The notes beneath the pieces are model-generated. The model had not been told where the DNA came from and did not search any database. It worked only from the letters and a program-made list of their open reading frames with translations. From Pseudoalteromonas ostreae (GTDB lineage: Bacteria > Pseudomonadota > Gammaproteobacteria > Enterobacterales > Alteromonadaceae), in the NCBI RefSeq assembly GCF_018069805.1, contig NZ_JAGPYN010000015.1, positions 1 to 64,000 on the forward strand: a stretch of 64,000 bases of DNA. The letters are read 5' to 3'. Shown here piece after piece: positions 1 to 8,111 of the stretch. Each line of letters begins with the position of its first letter. Within the stretch, counting starts at the first letter, position 1. The position numbers were made by a program, and so were the translations under genes.

Positions 1-44
1 ATCTATATACAGTTCTTATTGTTTTAAAAAAAGGTGTCGAAGAA

Positions 45-116
45 AAAAGAAGAAAAAAGGGGTCGGATCACTTGCTTCATAAAAGAAGAAAAAAGGGGTC
101 GGATCACTTGCTTCAT
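45..116. repeat. two perfect 36-bp tandem repeats
   Basis: Positions 45-80 and 81-116 are identical, each an A/G-rich run followed by GGGGTCGGATCACTTGCTTC and AT. The GGGGTC core recurs inverted at 175-187 and 198-206. Such GGGGTC(A/G)G blocks are common beside IS200-like REP-associated transposases in marine gammaproteobacteria; that link is recall, and no transposase gene lies inside the window. Confidence 0.85.
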
Positions 117-160
117 AATACTTTGTCATGATTGTTCAGGTACTGGCATATGAGGAGTGT

Positions 161-213
161 TGTGAAGCAACGAACCTGACCCCTTTACTTTTATTCTGAC
201 CCCTTTATTCTGA
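161..213. repeat. inverted, degenerate copies of the GGGGTC repeat
   Basis: The stretch 161-187 (TGTGAAGCAACGAACCTGAC then CCCTTTA) is an imperfect reverse complement of the 81-116 unit, and a short extra copy TTCTGACCCCTTTATTCTG follows at 194-212. Together with the direct repeats it frames about 45 bp of unrelated sequence, as around the end of a small mobile element. I see no gene in 1-333. Confidence 0.7.
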
Positions 214-333
214 AATGCTGTATCAGCAAGGCTTCATACATAAAGAGCTTTACTCATCATTAAGTAAAGCAATGACGCTCTCATGACACTAAACCTTGTG
301 AAGCTAAGTAGTTATTGCCTAATGCAATGTTAA

Positions 334-534
334 TTACTTTAGTTTTTGTCTAGCGGCTTGGTTTGGCAGTAGTTGCTCAACAATTTCCCTTGCTGGCAAT
401 GTGTAACGCACACCATCAAACATCACTGAGGTAAATTCCTCAATGCTCGTTATGCCCGTTAAAGTCCAGCCTTCACCACGCTCAGGGCAATAAACAGTGG
501 TTGTTGGTTGTATTACTTTAAATTCATCGCTCAT
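334..534 (-). CDS. small hypothetical protein (66 aa)
   Basis: I do not recognise this protein. It is 66 residues, acidic in the first half and ending in a basic QAARQKLK tail, with no signal peptide or membrane segment. The middle (GWTLTGITSIEEF, then VMFDGVRYTLP) looks like a small folded beta-rich domain. No clear Shine-Dalgarno precedes the ATG. It is divergent from the GNAT gene at 620 and lies beside the repeat cluster. The codon usage and compact residue pattern make it plausible, but nothing shows a function. Confidence 0.5.
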   Translation of the reverse strand: MSDEFKVIQPTTTVYCPERGEGWTLTGITSIEEFTSVMFDGVRYTLPAREIVEQLLPNQAARQKLK

Positions 535-619
535 AATTTGATTGCTGTGTTATTAACTTGTATGCGCGGTATCTTAAGGCAATAATAGCGGGCTTGAAAG
601 CCGTAATTTAATTTTATTT

Positions 620-1117
620 ATGAACCATGAGTTTGCACTAAGCCGAATTACATTAAAGCCAATTAAGCATAGGGACTGTAGCGCGTTGTGGGCTATTTTG
701 TCTGAGCCGTTAGTTGCTCAATATAATGATTATTCGTTGCCACTTACACGTAATGAGGTAAAACAACTGATCCAAGATGATATTACTGGCATGTATGAAG
801 GAAATACGCTGCGCTTTGGAATGTACTTATTAAATACGTCGACCTTGATTGGCTGCATTGGTTTATATGATATTAGAGAAGATACTGCTTGGTTAGGTTT
901 TGAGTTGTCACCAAATCATTGTGGGAATGGGTATATGTCTGAAGCATTAGCATTTATACTAACAAATATAACAGCCCTTGTTACGCCGTTAGGCAATGAG
1001 TTGAGCATTACTAGTTTAAAGGCTAAAGTAGCGCTAGAAAACACCCAAAGCCAGCAATTACTTCGCCGTTTTAAATTCATTCATGTAGCGAGTGAACAGT
1101 GGGTGTATCAACTGTAA
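620..1117 (+). CDS. GNAT-family N-acetyltransferase, RimJ/RimL type
   Basis: A 165-residue single-domain GNAT protein, the normal length of the RimJ/RimL-like group that acetylates protein N-termini or small amines using acetyl-CoA. The typical N-terminal pattern (ITLKPIKHRDCSALW), the beta4 strand (IGCIGLYDI) and the acetyl-CoA loop region (ELSPNHCGNGYMSEALAFIL, about residues 97-116) are visible, with an asparagine-rich variant of the usual Q/R-x-x-G-x-G/A loop. The end (ENTQSQQLLRRFKFIHV) matches the family's final helix and strand. Substrate cannot be told. It stands alone, 82 bp before the esterase gene. Confidence 0.85.
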   Translation: MNHEFALSRITLKPIKHRDCSALWAILSEPLVAQYNDYSLPLTRNEVKQLIQDDITGMYEGNTLRFGMYLLNTSTLIGCIGLYDIREDTAWLGFELSPNHCGNGYMSEALAFILTNITALVTPLGNELSITSLKAKVALENTQSQQLLRRFKFIHVASEQWVYQL

Positions 1118-1198
1118 ATCATACTTTGTTACATAACGGTAGTTTAATTAAAAATACAGAAAGGGTATTGTTTTTAAAACAATCTTTACCTGACAGTT

Positions 1199-2080
1199 AT
1201 GTTTACTCTATTAAAAAAGCTAAATCGCACCGTAATTATAATTCTCTTGAGTACAGCTGCCCTTATTGCATGCGCTATTGTTACTTATAAATACAACACG
1301 CATTACATTTCAAATTTTAAAGACGTCACTATTTATTCTCAGATCTTAGATGAAAATAGGAAAGTGTTTATTCGTTTACCTAGCAATTTTGAGCCAAATA
1401 AACGCTACTCCTTGATAATTAGAACTGATGGTAACTTTAATCTTACTCAGTGGGATTCCGTTTTGGCTGAGCTACCAGCGCAGCAGGACACAATTTTAGT
1501 GTCAATCCCTAATCAGTTTTGGACCTTTACCAGAAATCGTGATTTAGTGCCTCCGTATGCACGTCAAGATGTAAATACCCAGCCAAGACCTGCAAGTGAA
1601 AATGCAACAGAGCTGTTCGGTAAAGCTGATCAATTTTTGGCTTTTATTGAAAATGAGTTACTACCGTATTTAGAATCACATTATAAGCTAGATAATAATC
1701 GTATTTTGTCGGGCTACTCAGCAGGAGGGAGTTTTGTTTTATACACTATGAGCACAAAACCTTGGTTGTTTAACGGTTATTTTGCATTTAGTCCGGCTGC
1801 TTGGTACGACGACATGACCGTTGTAAAAGAGTTTGAGCAATTCTTATCGCAACGAAGCTTCACAACAAAAGATAATATACCGCTGTCGCTATATATAACA
1901 GTAGGAGGCGCAGAGCATCCATTAATGTTAAGTGCCTTTGCAGGCCTTAATAATAGCCTTAAAATACATGCTAATGATATTATTTGGAATAGTAGAATTA
2001 ATGAAGGGTTAGAGCATTCTGAAAATCCAATGGTTAGTGTTAAGCAGGCACTCGATTTCTATAACTCATCGATAAACTAG
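1199..2080 (+). CDS. alpha/beta hydrolase, Fes/esterase-D type (membrane-anchored or secreted)
   Basis: A 293-residue protein with an N-terminal hydrophobic segment (about residues 11-30) that anchors or exports it, followed by a putative-esterase domain (PF00756 type). The nucleophile elbow GYSAGG (residues about 172-177) and a late GLEHSEN giving the histidine fit a Ser-Asp-His hydrolase. Relatives hydrolyse ferric enterobactin-like siderophores or other carboxyl esters; no siderophore gene is nearby, so substrate is open. No good Shine-Dalgarno precedes the ATG. It is followed by a terminator at 2151. Confidence 0.8.
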   Translation: MFTLLKKLNRTVIIILLSTAALIACAIVTYKYNTHYISNFKDVTIYSQILDENRKVFIRLPSNFEPNKRYSLIIRTDGNFNLTQWDSVLAELPAQQDTILVSIPNQFWTFTRNRDLVPPYARQDVNTQPRPASENATELFGKADQFLAFIENELLPYLESHYKLDNNRILSGYSAGGSFVLYTMSTKPWLFNGYFAFSPAAWYDDMTVVKEFEQFLSQRSFTTKDNIPLSLYITVGGAEHPLMLSAFAGLNNSLKIHANDIIWNSRINEGLEHSENPMVSVKQALDFYNSSIN

Positions 2081-2150
2081 TATGCGTAACGAAAAAATAA
2101 ATTAGTAACAAACCAGAAAAGAACACATCATACTAAACATATTAATTAAG

Positions 2151-2175
2151 ATAACTCTGCATAAGAGTTATTTTT
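2151..2175 (+). terminator. Rho-independent terminator after the esterase gene
   Basis: Perfect 8-bp stem ATAACTCT/AGAGTTAT with a 5-nt loop, followed directly by TTTT. Confidence 0.8.
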
Positions 2176-2241
2176 AACTAAAGCTATCAAGAGGAATTAT
2201 GAGCTTGATAAATCAAAGAGTAATCGTGAAATAAGTTGTCG

Positions 2242-2763
2242 CTAAAGAATAGATATTTTGCTGGTGAGTTGACGTAGCATTTTTTCAGGTTCTGGCACAG
2301 GTTCATTTAACCCTGAAATAATAGTCATAAAATAACAATCTAACATCACACTTGCTTTTATATCGTCAAACTCTTGCTGTTCATTGAACAGCCGTTTTTT
2401 AAACTCATTCATTTGCTGTTCAAAAAAAGCGGCTTGCCAAATCATATCGCTTATTAATATTTTACTAAATTCAATATTATTACAATAAAATTCAAACAAC
2501 GGTAGGGCATAGTGACGCAACTTAAGCCTTGGTGCATGTTGGCAATCAGTTAAACTAGCCTGATGAATGATCGTATCTATTTGTTGCTGCATTTCTGCTT
2601 TTAGTAAGTCGATTTTATTTTCGAAATGACTAAACACAGTACCAACGGCCACATTAGCCGCTTTTGCAATTTCTCGTGTAGATGTATGAGCATAACCTTG
2701 CTCTAAGAATAACAGCCAAGCCGAGGTAAGAATTTTATTATAGGTTTGCGTTTTTTTATTCAT
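2242..2763 (-). CDS. TetR/AcrR-family transcriptional regulator
   Basis: A 173-residue repressor. The N-terminal helix-turn-helix spans about residues 9-55 (ILTSAWLLFLEQGYAHTSTR, EIAKAANVAVGTVFSHFENK), the standard TetR DNA-binding domain; the rest is an unclassified ligand-binding domain, slightly short for the family. It is divergent from a 73-residue membrane protein, and the shared 110-bp gap carries several inverted repeats, so it probably represses both genes. The ligand is unknown. Confidence 0.88.
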   Translation of the reverse strand: MNKKTQTYNKILTSAWLLFLEQGYAHTSTREIAKAANVAVGTVFSHFENKIDLLKAEMQQQIDTIIHQASLTDCQHAPRLKLRHYALPLFEFYCNNIEFSKILISDMIWQAAFFEQQMNEFKKRLFNEQQEFDDIKASVMLDCYFMTIISGLNEPVPEPEKMLRQLTSKISIL

Positions 2764-2807
2764 TGCATATCAATTGATTATATTAAACTTGTGATAATAA
2801 AAATGAA

Positions 2808-2855
2808 GTCACTTTAAAAAGTGACTGTGCTCAATTATATTTGTGAGCACGCTCA
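2808..2855. promoter_or_regulatory. nested inverted repeats between divergent tetR-like gene and small membrane protein gene
   Basis: GTCACTTT-AA-AAAGTGAC at 2808-2825 is a perfect palindrome with a 2-bp centre. GTGCTCA (2827-2833) pairs with TGAGCAC (2844-2850), and TGAGC-AC-GCTCA lies at 2844-2855. These are the best operator candidates for the adjacent TetR-family protein (inference). Confidence 0.5.
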
Positions 2856-2873
2856 TTTAAGCAAGGATCTCAT

Positions 2874-3095
2874 ATGAACTTTATCAAACAAGTTATTGGT
2901 TACGGACTATTTATCCCATTTATTATTTTTTATTCTTACATGCTAGGACCATTACTAAAAGCTATTTTATTACCGGGGGGAATTTTAATGTTATGGATAA
3001 TTTTAGGACCTAAGGAAGGTTATTTAGCTTTGACAAAAGCGTTTGCGACTAAAGATAAAGCAAAAAGTGTTATAGCACTAGGTACTAAATATTAG
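2874..3095 (+). CDS. small membrane protein of unknown function (73 aa)
   Basis: Seventy-three residues with two hydrophobic segments (about 8-27 and 29-45, the latter ILLPGGILMLWIIL) and a basic C-terminal tail (TKAFATKDKAKSVIALGTKY). A good ribosome site, AAGGA at 2863-2867, sits 6 nt before the ATG. It is divergent from the TetR gene and behind the palindromes at 2808-2855, so it is likely the regulator's target. I do not recognise a family. A terminator at 3102-3123 ends it. Confidence 0.7.
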   Translation: MNFIKQVIGYGLFIPFIIFYSYMLGPLLKAILLPGGILMLWIILGPKEGYLALTKAFATKDKAKSVIALGTKY

Positions 3096-3101
3096 CAAAA
3101 T

Positions 3102-3123
3102 AGGCTGATCAAATAATCAGCCT
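3102..3123. terminator. bidirectional terminator hairpin
   Basis: AGGCTGAT/ATCAGCCT stem of 8 bp with a 6-nt loop between two convergent genes. The flanks are A-rich before and moderately T-rich on the minus strand. Confidence 0.6.
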
Positions 3124-3138
3124 GTAAAAGTGTTCTAG

Positions 3139-4347
3139 TTATAATGTGTAATGAAAACCAAATGCAATGCCATCATCTTCTGATAGACCCATTTGATATT
3201 CTTGCTCTTTATCGGCACTTGAAAAATCACTAAAGTCTTTACGTGCTTCAATGTAAAAAATCGTATTTTCGTCGAACAGATAGTGAAAGCCAAGTACTGC
3301 AAATTGACGTTTAAAGTTATCGTTTGGATCAGCATTAAAGTTAGGTTGAATAACATAATCTTTGCCAGCATCGAAGATGTTATAAGCTAAAAATGGACGA
3401 ATATCATTATCAAACTTATAAGAAACGAGTGCTTCTAAGCCAACTGCATCCTTAATTAAGCGACCTAAGTTATCAGTATCATGATTTTCATTTTTATTAA
3501 TGTTAGCAGCAAAGTAGAACCCATCTTGCTCAAATTTACCCCAGGTTATTCCTGCACCATAAATAAAATCATTTACTGATTGAACTCGCCCTGATGTGTA
3601 GTTAACGCTTAGCTCACCGCGGTTAAATCCTGCGGTAAGTTTTAATTCATCACTTACTGAATAAGTAATGGCTGCGCCATAGGTTGAATTAAACGCCACT
3701 TTTTGCGCAAGGTTACTGCCATTATCCCACAATGTTTGGCAAGCTGACTCCGAAATAGCCTCTATATCACAGGTGTAAAAGTCATTATTTTTAAACTGAA
3801 CTTGGGCTGCAAAGCTAAAGTCACCATAACTATTACGATACTGTAATAATTTATCGCCTCGACCGGTGCCGTTAATCGCGCCATCATCTTTGTTATACGT
3901 GTAAACACCGGCTGCATTACCGTCCCAAACTAGACTGTAATTAGTGCTATAAACTACGTCGTACCACGCACCCCATTGTTTACCTATTGTCACTTGGCCA
4001 TATTTTTCATGTGTGATACCTACATAACCGAGTCGGTTATATAAAAATTCATCTTGAATAGACTCAAAACGGTTGTTATAGATAATATCGCTACTACCAA
4101 CAGGGTTTACACCCCACTCTAATAAGGCTAAAGCTGACCATTGACCTTTTAGTTTACGACTAAAGTCAAAGCTGATCCGTGATGCGCCATTAACTATTTC
4201 AGTTTGCCCTTGTGTATTGATTATTCTAGCGTCAATAAAACCACCAATGGTTAAATTATTTTTTCCATCATCATAAACTTCAACAGCGTTTACGTTCGGT
4301 GCCATCAATGCACTTGCGATGATAACTCCAACTAATTTTCTATTCAT
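3139..4347 (-). CDS. outer-membrane porin (Gram-negative porin family)
   Basis: A 402-residue beta-barrel precursor. Residues 1-21 form a signal peptide (LVGVIIASALMAPNVNA, cleavage before VEVYDDGK). The mature start LTIGGFIDARI and the repeated alternating aromatic strands (RLGYVGITHEKYGQVTIGKQ, a constriction-loop-flanking motif of general porins) are typical of the Porin_4/OmpC-like group. The protein ends FGFHYTL, so the usual terminal aromatic residue is replaced by leucine. It stands alone, convergent with the 73-residue protein. Solute specificity cannot be read from sequence. Confidence 0.85.
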   Translation of the reverse strand: MNRKLVGVIIASALMAPNVNAVEVYDDGKNNLTIGGFIDARIINTQGQTEIVNGASRISFDFSRKLKGQWSALALLEWGVNPVGSSDIIYNNRFESIQDEFLYNRLGYVGITHEKYGQVTIGKQWGAWYDVVYSTNYSLVWDGNAAGVYTYNKDDGAINGTGRGDKLLQYRNSYGDFSFAAQVQFKNNDFYTCDIEAISESACQTLWDNGSNLAQKVAFNSTYGAAITYSVSDELKLTAGFNRGELSVNYTSGRVQSVNDFIYGAGITWGKFEQDGFYFAANINKNENHDTDNLGRLIKDAVGLEALVSYKFDNDIRPFLAYNIFDAGKDYVIQPNFNADPNDNFKRQFAVLGFHYLFDENTIFYIEARKDFSDFSSADKEQEYQMGLSEDDGIAFGFHYTL

Positions 4348-4633
4348 TCGGTATTACCTTGTTCTATTTATCAGTGTCCTTAGGTCGCGCAGACTAACAA
4401 AGCTAAATTAATGACTAAAGTGAAAAAATATCATCAAAAAATGATAGAGGAAATTTGAATTGTTAACTTCTGTTCTTTTTACGCTCAACAGCATAATACT
4501 AGCATAATATATTGACCCTCATTAGCTTATTTTAATGCGCAGCAACTATAGCTCACAAAGCTAATAATTCATGGAAAAATAGGCCTCTTTGGTTTACACT
4601 CCAGTCAATTTTATTTCTTTGATTTTCCCCGTT

Positions 4634-4649
4634 GGAGGGTAGCGCTATC
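4634..4649 (+). promoter_or_regulatory. strong Shine-Dalgarno GGAGGG placed for an AUC start codon
   Basis: GGAGGG at 4634-4639 is followed after 7 nt by ATC at 4647. The only upstream in-frame start, TTG at 4632, overlaps this site and so cannot use it, and the first ATG (4671) lies inside the conserved TMQFG block. Confidence 0.7.
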
Positions 4650-6233
4650 ATCAGTACAGCTAACATCACCATGCAATTTGGTGCTAAACCATTATTTGAG
4701 AATATTTCAGCTAAATTTGGCGAAGGTAACCGTTATGGTTTAATTGGCGCAAATGGTTGTGGTAAATCGACATTTATGAAAATCTTAAGTGGGGAATTGG
4801 AGCCGTCAGCTGGTAATGTAAGTACTGATCCAAATGAGCGCGTTGCGAAATTAAACCAAGATCAGTTCGCTTACGAAGAATATTCTGTTATTGATACTGT
4901 AATAATGGGCCACAAAGAGTTGTGGGCAATTAAACAAGAGCGTGACCGTATCTACAGCTTACCTGAAATGAGTGAAGAAGATGGCATGAAGGTTGCCGAT
5001 CTTGAAACTGAGTTTGCTGAAATGGATGGCTATTCTGCTGAATCTAAAGCAGGGGAGTTACTAATGGGCGTAGGTATTACAACTGATCAGCATTACGGTC
5101 CGATGTCAGAGATTGCTCCTGGTTTCAAACTGCGAGTGTTACTTGCGCAAGTGTTATTTTCAGATCCAGATATCATGCTACTTGATGAGCCAACAAATAA
5201 CTTGGATATTTATACTATCAAGTGGCTCGAAGATGTACTGAATCAACGTGATTGTACAATGATCATCATTTCCCATGACCGTCATTTCTTAAACTCTGTA
5301 TGTACGCATATGGCTGATATTGATTATGGTGAATTGCGTATTTACCCAGGTAACTATGACGAATATATGTTTGCAGCAACGCAAGCTCGTGAACGCTTAT
5401 TAAGTGAAAATGCCAAGAAGAAAAATCAAATTGCCGAGCTACAACAGTTTGTTTCGCGCTTCTCAGCGAATGCATCTAAAGCAAAGCAAGCAACATCTCG
5501 TGCCAAGCGAATTGACAAAATTCAATTAGATGAAGTTAAAGCTTCTTCGCGTCAAACACCGTTCATTCGTTTTGAGCAAGAAAAACAGTTATTCCGTAAT
5601 GCCCTTGAATTAACAAACTTAGGCCAAGGTTTTGACGATATGTTGTTCACCGGCCTTGAAGGCTTAGTTGAAGTAGGTGAGCGTATCGCTATTATCGGTG
5701 AAAATGGGGTTGGTAAAACAACACTATTAAATACTTTAGCAGGTCGTTTGACGCCAAAACAAGGTGAGTTTAAATGGTCTGAAAACCATAATATCGGTTA
5801 TTATGCGCAAGATCATGCTGACGAATTTGCCACCGATATGAACTTATTTCAGTGGATGGAGCAATGGCAGCAAGAAGGCGATGATGAACAAGTTGTTCGC
5901 AGTTTCTTAGGGCGTATGTTGTTCTCACAAAATGATATTAAAAAGTCTGTAAAAGTAATATCTGGTGGTGAGCAAGGCCGCATGCTATTTGGTAAGATTA
6001 TGATGCATAAGCCAAATATTCTATTAATGGATGAGCCAACGAACCACATGGATATGGAGTCAATAGAAGCATTAAACCTTGCGCTTGAAGCATATGAAGG
6101 TACGTTAATGTTTGTATCTCACGACCGTCAATTTGTATCCTCAGTTGCAACCCGTATTTGGGAAATCAAAGACGGCAAAATAATTGATTTCAGAGGTACT
6201 TATTCTGAATATTTAGCCAGTAAAGAAGGCTAA
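4647..6233 (+). CDS. ybiT: ABC-F ATPase, YbiT type (ribosome-associated)
   Basis: Two fused ABC ATPase domains without membrane segments, 528 residues from the chosen start (E. coli YbiT is about 530). The first Walker A is GANGCGKST, the second GENGVGKTT; Walker B/DEPTN motifs occur in both halves ([20 protein letters not shown]), the second half has the signature SGGEQ and the first the degenerate YbiT form APGFKLR. The inter-domain linker (about 240-320) is the arm that reaches the ribosomal E site in ABC-F proteins. Known members gate translation or relieve stalling. Start: the E. coli N-terminus MLVSSNVTMQFG aligns without gaps to [12 protein letters not shown] here, which puts the initiator on ATC 4647, 7 nt after GGAGGG. 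A TTG at 4632 would give five extra residues. A terminator follows. Confidence 0.92.
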   Translation: MISTANITMQFGAKPLFENISAKFGEGNRYGLIGANGCGKSTFMKILSGELEPSAGNVSTDPNERVAKLNQDQFAYEEYSVIDTVIMGHKELWAIKQERDRIYSLPEMSEEDGMKVADLETEFAEMDGYSAESKAGELLMGVGITTDQHYGPMSEIAPGFKLRVLLAQVLFSDPDIMLLDEPTNNLDIYTIKWLEDVLNQRDCTMIIISHDRHFLNSVCTHMADIDYGELRIYPGNYDEYMFAATQARERLLSENAKKKNQIAELQQFVSRFSANASKAKQATSRAKRIDKIQLDEVKASSRQTPFIRFEQEKQLFRNALELTNLGQGFDDMLFTGLEGLVEVGERIAIIGENGVGKTTLLNTLAGRLTPKQGEFKWSENHNIGYYAQDHADEFATDMNLFQWMEQWQQEGDDEQVVRSFLGRMLFSQNDIKKSVKVISGGEQGRMLFGKIMMHKPNILLMDEPTNHMDMESIEALNLALEAYEGTLMFVSHDRQFVSSVATRIWEIKDGKIIDFRGTYSEYLASKEG

Positions 6234-6254
6234 AGCTCAATTTACAAACTGATC

Positions 6255-6282
6255 AAAAAGCCATGCTAGTCATGGCTTTTTT
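6255..6282 (+). terminator. Rho-independent terminator after ybiT
   Basis: AAAAAGCCATG/CATGGCTTTTTT, an 11-bp stem with a 5-nt loop ending in six T. Confidence 0.9.
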
Positions 6283-6318
6283 GTTACTCGATATTCGCAA
6301 TTTAACAATTAATACGTG

Positions 6319-6353
6319 TATAATGACCGCCTTTAATGCGGACATTAGTCCGC
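6319..6353 (+). promoter_or_regulatory. purE -10 box and structured leader
   Basis: TATAAT at 6319-6324 is a consensus -10, with TTCGCA at 6294-6299 as a poor, 19-bp-spaced -35. Just downstream, two mutually exclusive hairpins share GCGG: CCGC (6327-6330) with GCGG (6338-6341), or GCGGAC (6338-6343) with GTCCGC (6348-6353). I see no clear PurR palindrome. Confidence 0.55.
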
Positions 6354-6386
6354 TGTAAGTATTAAAACCATTACTGAGGAGTATTT

Positions 6387-6869
6387 ATGACTGTTGGCAT
6401 TATTATGGGTTCCAAGTCAGATTGGCCAACTATGGAACATGCGGCGATCATGCTAGATAAATTTGGCATCGCTTACGAAACTAAAGTTGTATCGGCTCAT
6501 CGTACTCCTCAACTACTCGCTGATTACGCAAGTACAGCAGCAGAACGTGGTATTAAAGTCATTATTGCCGGTGCCGGCGGTGCGGCGCATTTACCAGGTA
6601 TGGCTGCTGCTTTCACATCGTTACCAGTATTAGGTGTACCAGTTAAATCTAAAATGTTAAATGGCATTGATTCATTACTGTCAATTTGCCAAATGCCAAA
6701 AGGTGTTGCAGTAGGTACATTAGCAATTGGTGAAGCTGGTGCTGCAAATGCGGGATTATTAGCAGCACAGATTTTAGGTTGTCAGCAACCAGAGATATTT
6801 GCCAAAGTTGAAGCGTTCCGTAAAGAACAAACAGACACAATTTTAGCTAACCCAAATCCAGCAGAGTAA
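6387..6869 (+). CDS. purE: N5-carboxyaminoimidazole ribonucleotide mutase
   Basis: Class I PurE, 160 residues, the usual size. It converts N5-CAIR to CAIR in de novo purine synthesis in the cytoplasm. The phosphate-binding GSKSDW (residues 8-13), the SAHRTP motif with the catalytic histidine (about residue 42) and [11 protein letters not shown] (about 69-79) are all present. It is preceded by a GAGGAG-like ribosome site and followed after one base by purK, so the two are translationally linked, matching their sequential reactions. Confidence 0.97.
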   Translation: MTVGIIMGSKSDWPTMEHAAIMLDKFGIAYETKVVSAHRTPQLLADYASTAAERGIKVIIAGAGGAAHLPGMAAAFTSLPVLGVPVKSKMLNGIDSLLSICQMPKGVAVGTLAIGEAGAANAGLLAAQILGCQQPEIFAKVEAFRKEQTDTILANPNPAE

Positions 6870-6870
6870 T

Positions 6871-8019
6871 ATGACTATTTTAATTTTAGGAGCCGGCCAA
6901 TTAGCACGTATGATGTGTTTAGCTGGTGCGCCATTGAATTTAAATGTGGTTGCGTATGATGTTGGCAGTAAAAAAATTGTTCACCCATTAACTGGGCAAA
7001 TCTATACTACAACACTAGAGCAAGCCATTGCCGACGCTCATGCGATCACCGCTGAGTTTGAACATATTCCTGATGATGTACTTACGAAATGCTGTGAAAG
7101 TAATAAGTTTTACCCTGGTAAAGCAGCGATTAAAACGGGTGGAGATCGCGCCCTAGAAAAAGCATTATTAGGTAAAACAGCGGTCAAGTGCGCACCATAT
7201 CAGTTAATCACTGAAAAGGCCCACCTAGAACAAGCCGTTGTTAGCTTGGGCAAGCCATTAGTGCTCAAAACCTGTCAAGCTGGTTACGATGGTAAAGGCC
7301 AGTGGCGTTTAAAATCAGATGATCAAATTGAACAGATATGGTTGGAAATGGCCGATTTTATTGCCTCCGGTACAGAATCCGCGCCACACACTATTATTGC
7401 CGAGCAAATGATCCCATTTGATCGTGAAGTATCAATCATAGGTGTTCGCGATAAAAGTGGTAACACCGCTATTTACCCACTTACTGAAAACCAGCATACC
7501 AATGGTGTTTTAACTTTATCTATCGCCGGTAAAGAAAAATCAGTGATTCAACAACAAGCTGAAGATGCATTTAATAAATTGGCTAATGAGCTTGATTACG
7601 TTGGTGTACTGGCGATTGAATTTTTCGATGTGGCAGGGCAGTTATTAGTCAATGAAATTGCTCCTCGAGTTCATAATTCTGGTCATTGGACCCAGCAAGG
7701 CACGCATTGCAGTCAATTTGAAAATCATATGCGAGCTGTCGCAGGGCTGCCATTAGGTAGCACACAATTACAACGCGTTACAGTGATGGTGAATGTGCTC
7801 GGACAAGCCGCTATTCCTCAACAAGTACTGAGCATTGCTGAGGTGACGAGTCATTGGTATGGAAAAACAGCAAAGCCTGGTCGAAAAATGGGTCATATTA
7901 ATGTATCTGCTGCTAATCTTCATGAGTTAGGTGAACGCTTAGCACGATTGATGGAGTATCTTCCGGAGGAAGATTATCCCGGCGTGTTAGCGGCCAGCAC
8001 CGCGTTGATTTTAAATTAA
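6871..8019 (+). CDS. purK: N5-carboxyaminoimidazole ribonucleotide synthase
   Basis: ATP-grasp enzyme of 382 residues making N5-CAIR from AIR, ATP and bicarbonate, the substrate of PurE. The N-terminal dinucleotide-like fold starts ILILGAGQLARMM; the ATP-grasp core shows the lysine strand LVLKTCQAGYDGKGQW (about 131-146) and the metal-binding end NEIAPRVHNSGHWT (about 262-275). Both are family hallmarks. Second gene of the purEK operon, ended by a terminator at 8022. Confidence 0.97.
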   Translation: MTILILGAGQLARMMCLAGAPLNLNVVAYDVGSKKIVHPLTGQIYTTTLEQAIADAHAITAEFEHIPDDVLTKCCESNKFYPGKAAIKTGGDRALEKALLGKTAVKCAPYQLITEKAHLEQAVVSLGKPLVLKTCQAGYDGKGQWRLKSDDQIEQIWLEMADFIASGTESAPHTIIAEQMIPFDREVSIIGVRDKSGNTAIYPLTENQHTNGVLTLSIAGKEKSVIQQQAEDAFNKLANELDYVGVLAIEFFDVAGQLLVNEIAPRVHNSGHWTQQGTHCSQFENHMRAVAGLPLGSTQLQRVTVMVNVLGQAAIPQQVLSIAEVTSHWYGKTAKPGRKMGHINVSAANLHELGERLARLMEYLPEEDYPGVLAASTALILN

Positions 8020-8021
8020 CT

Positions 8022-8049
8022 AAAAAAGCCGAGTTCATCTCGGTTTTTT
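8022..8049 (+). terminator. Rho-independent terminator after purK
   Basis: AAAAAAGCCGAG/CTCGGTTTTTT stem around a TTCAT loop. Confidence 0.9.
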
Positions 8050-8111
8050 AGTCGTGCCAGCTGGTTATCAGCCCAATATACCGATTGTACGATCGTAACA
8101 AAGGGGTTATT

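Noticed and set aside
45..116. Short tandem repeats as a CRISPR array
   Set aside because: The two units are directly adjacent with no spacer, and no cas gene is near.
1099..1290. Open reading frame overlapping the esterase start
   Set aside because: Overlaps the better-supported esterase gene and carries no recognisable sequence.
4632..4646. TTG start adding five residues (MEGSA) to the ABC-F protein
   Set aside because: The codons overlap the Shine-Dalgarno itself and have no counterpart in the family; kept only as an alternative.
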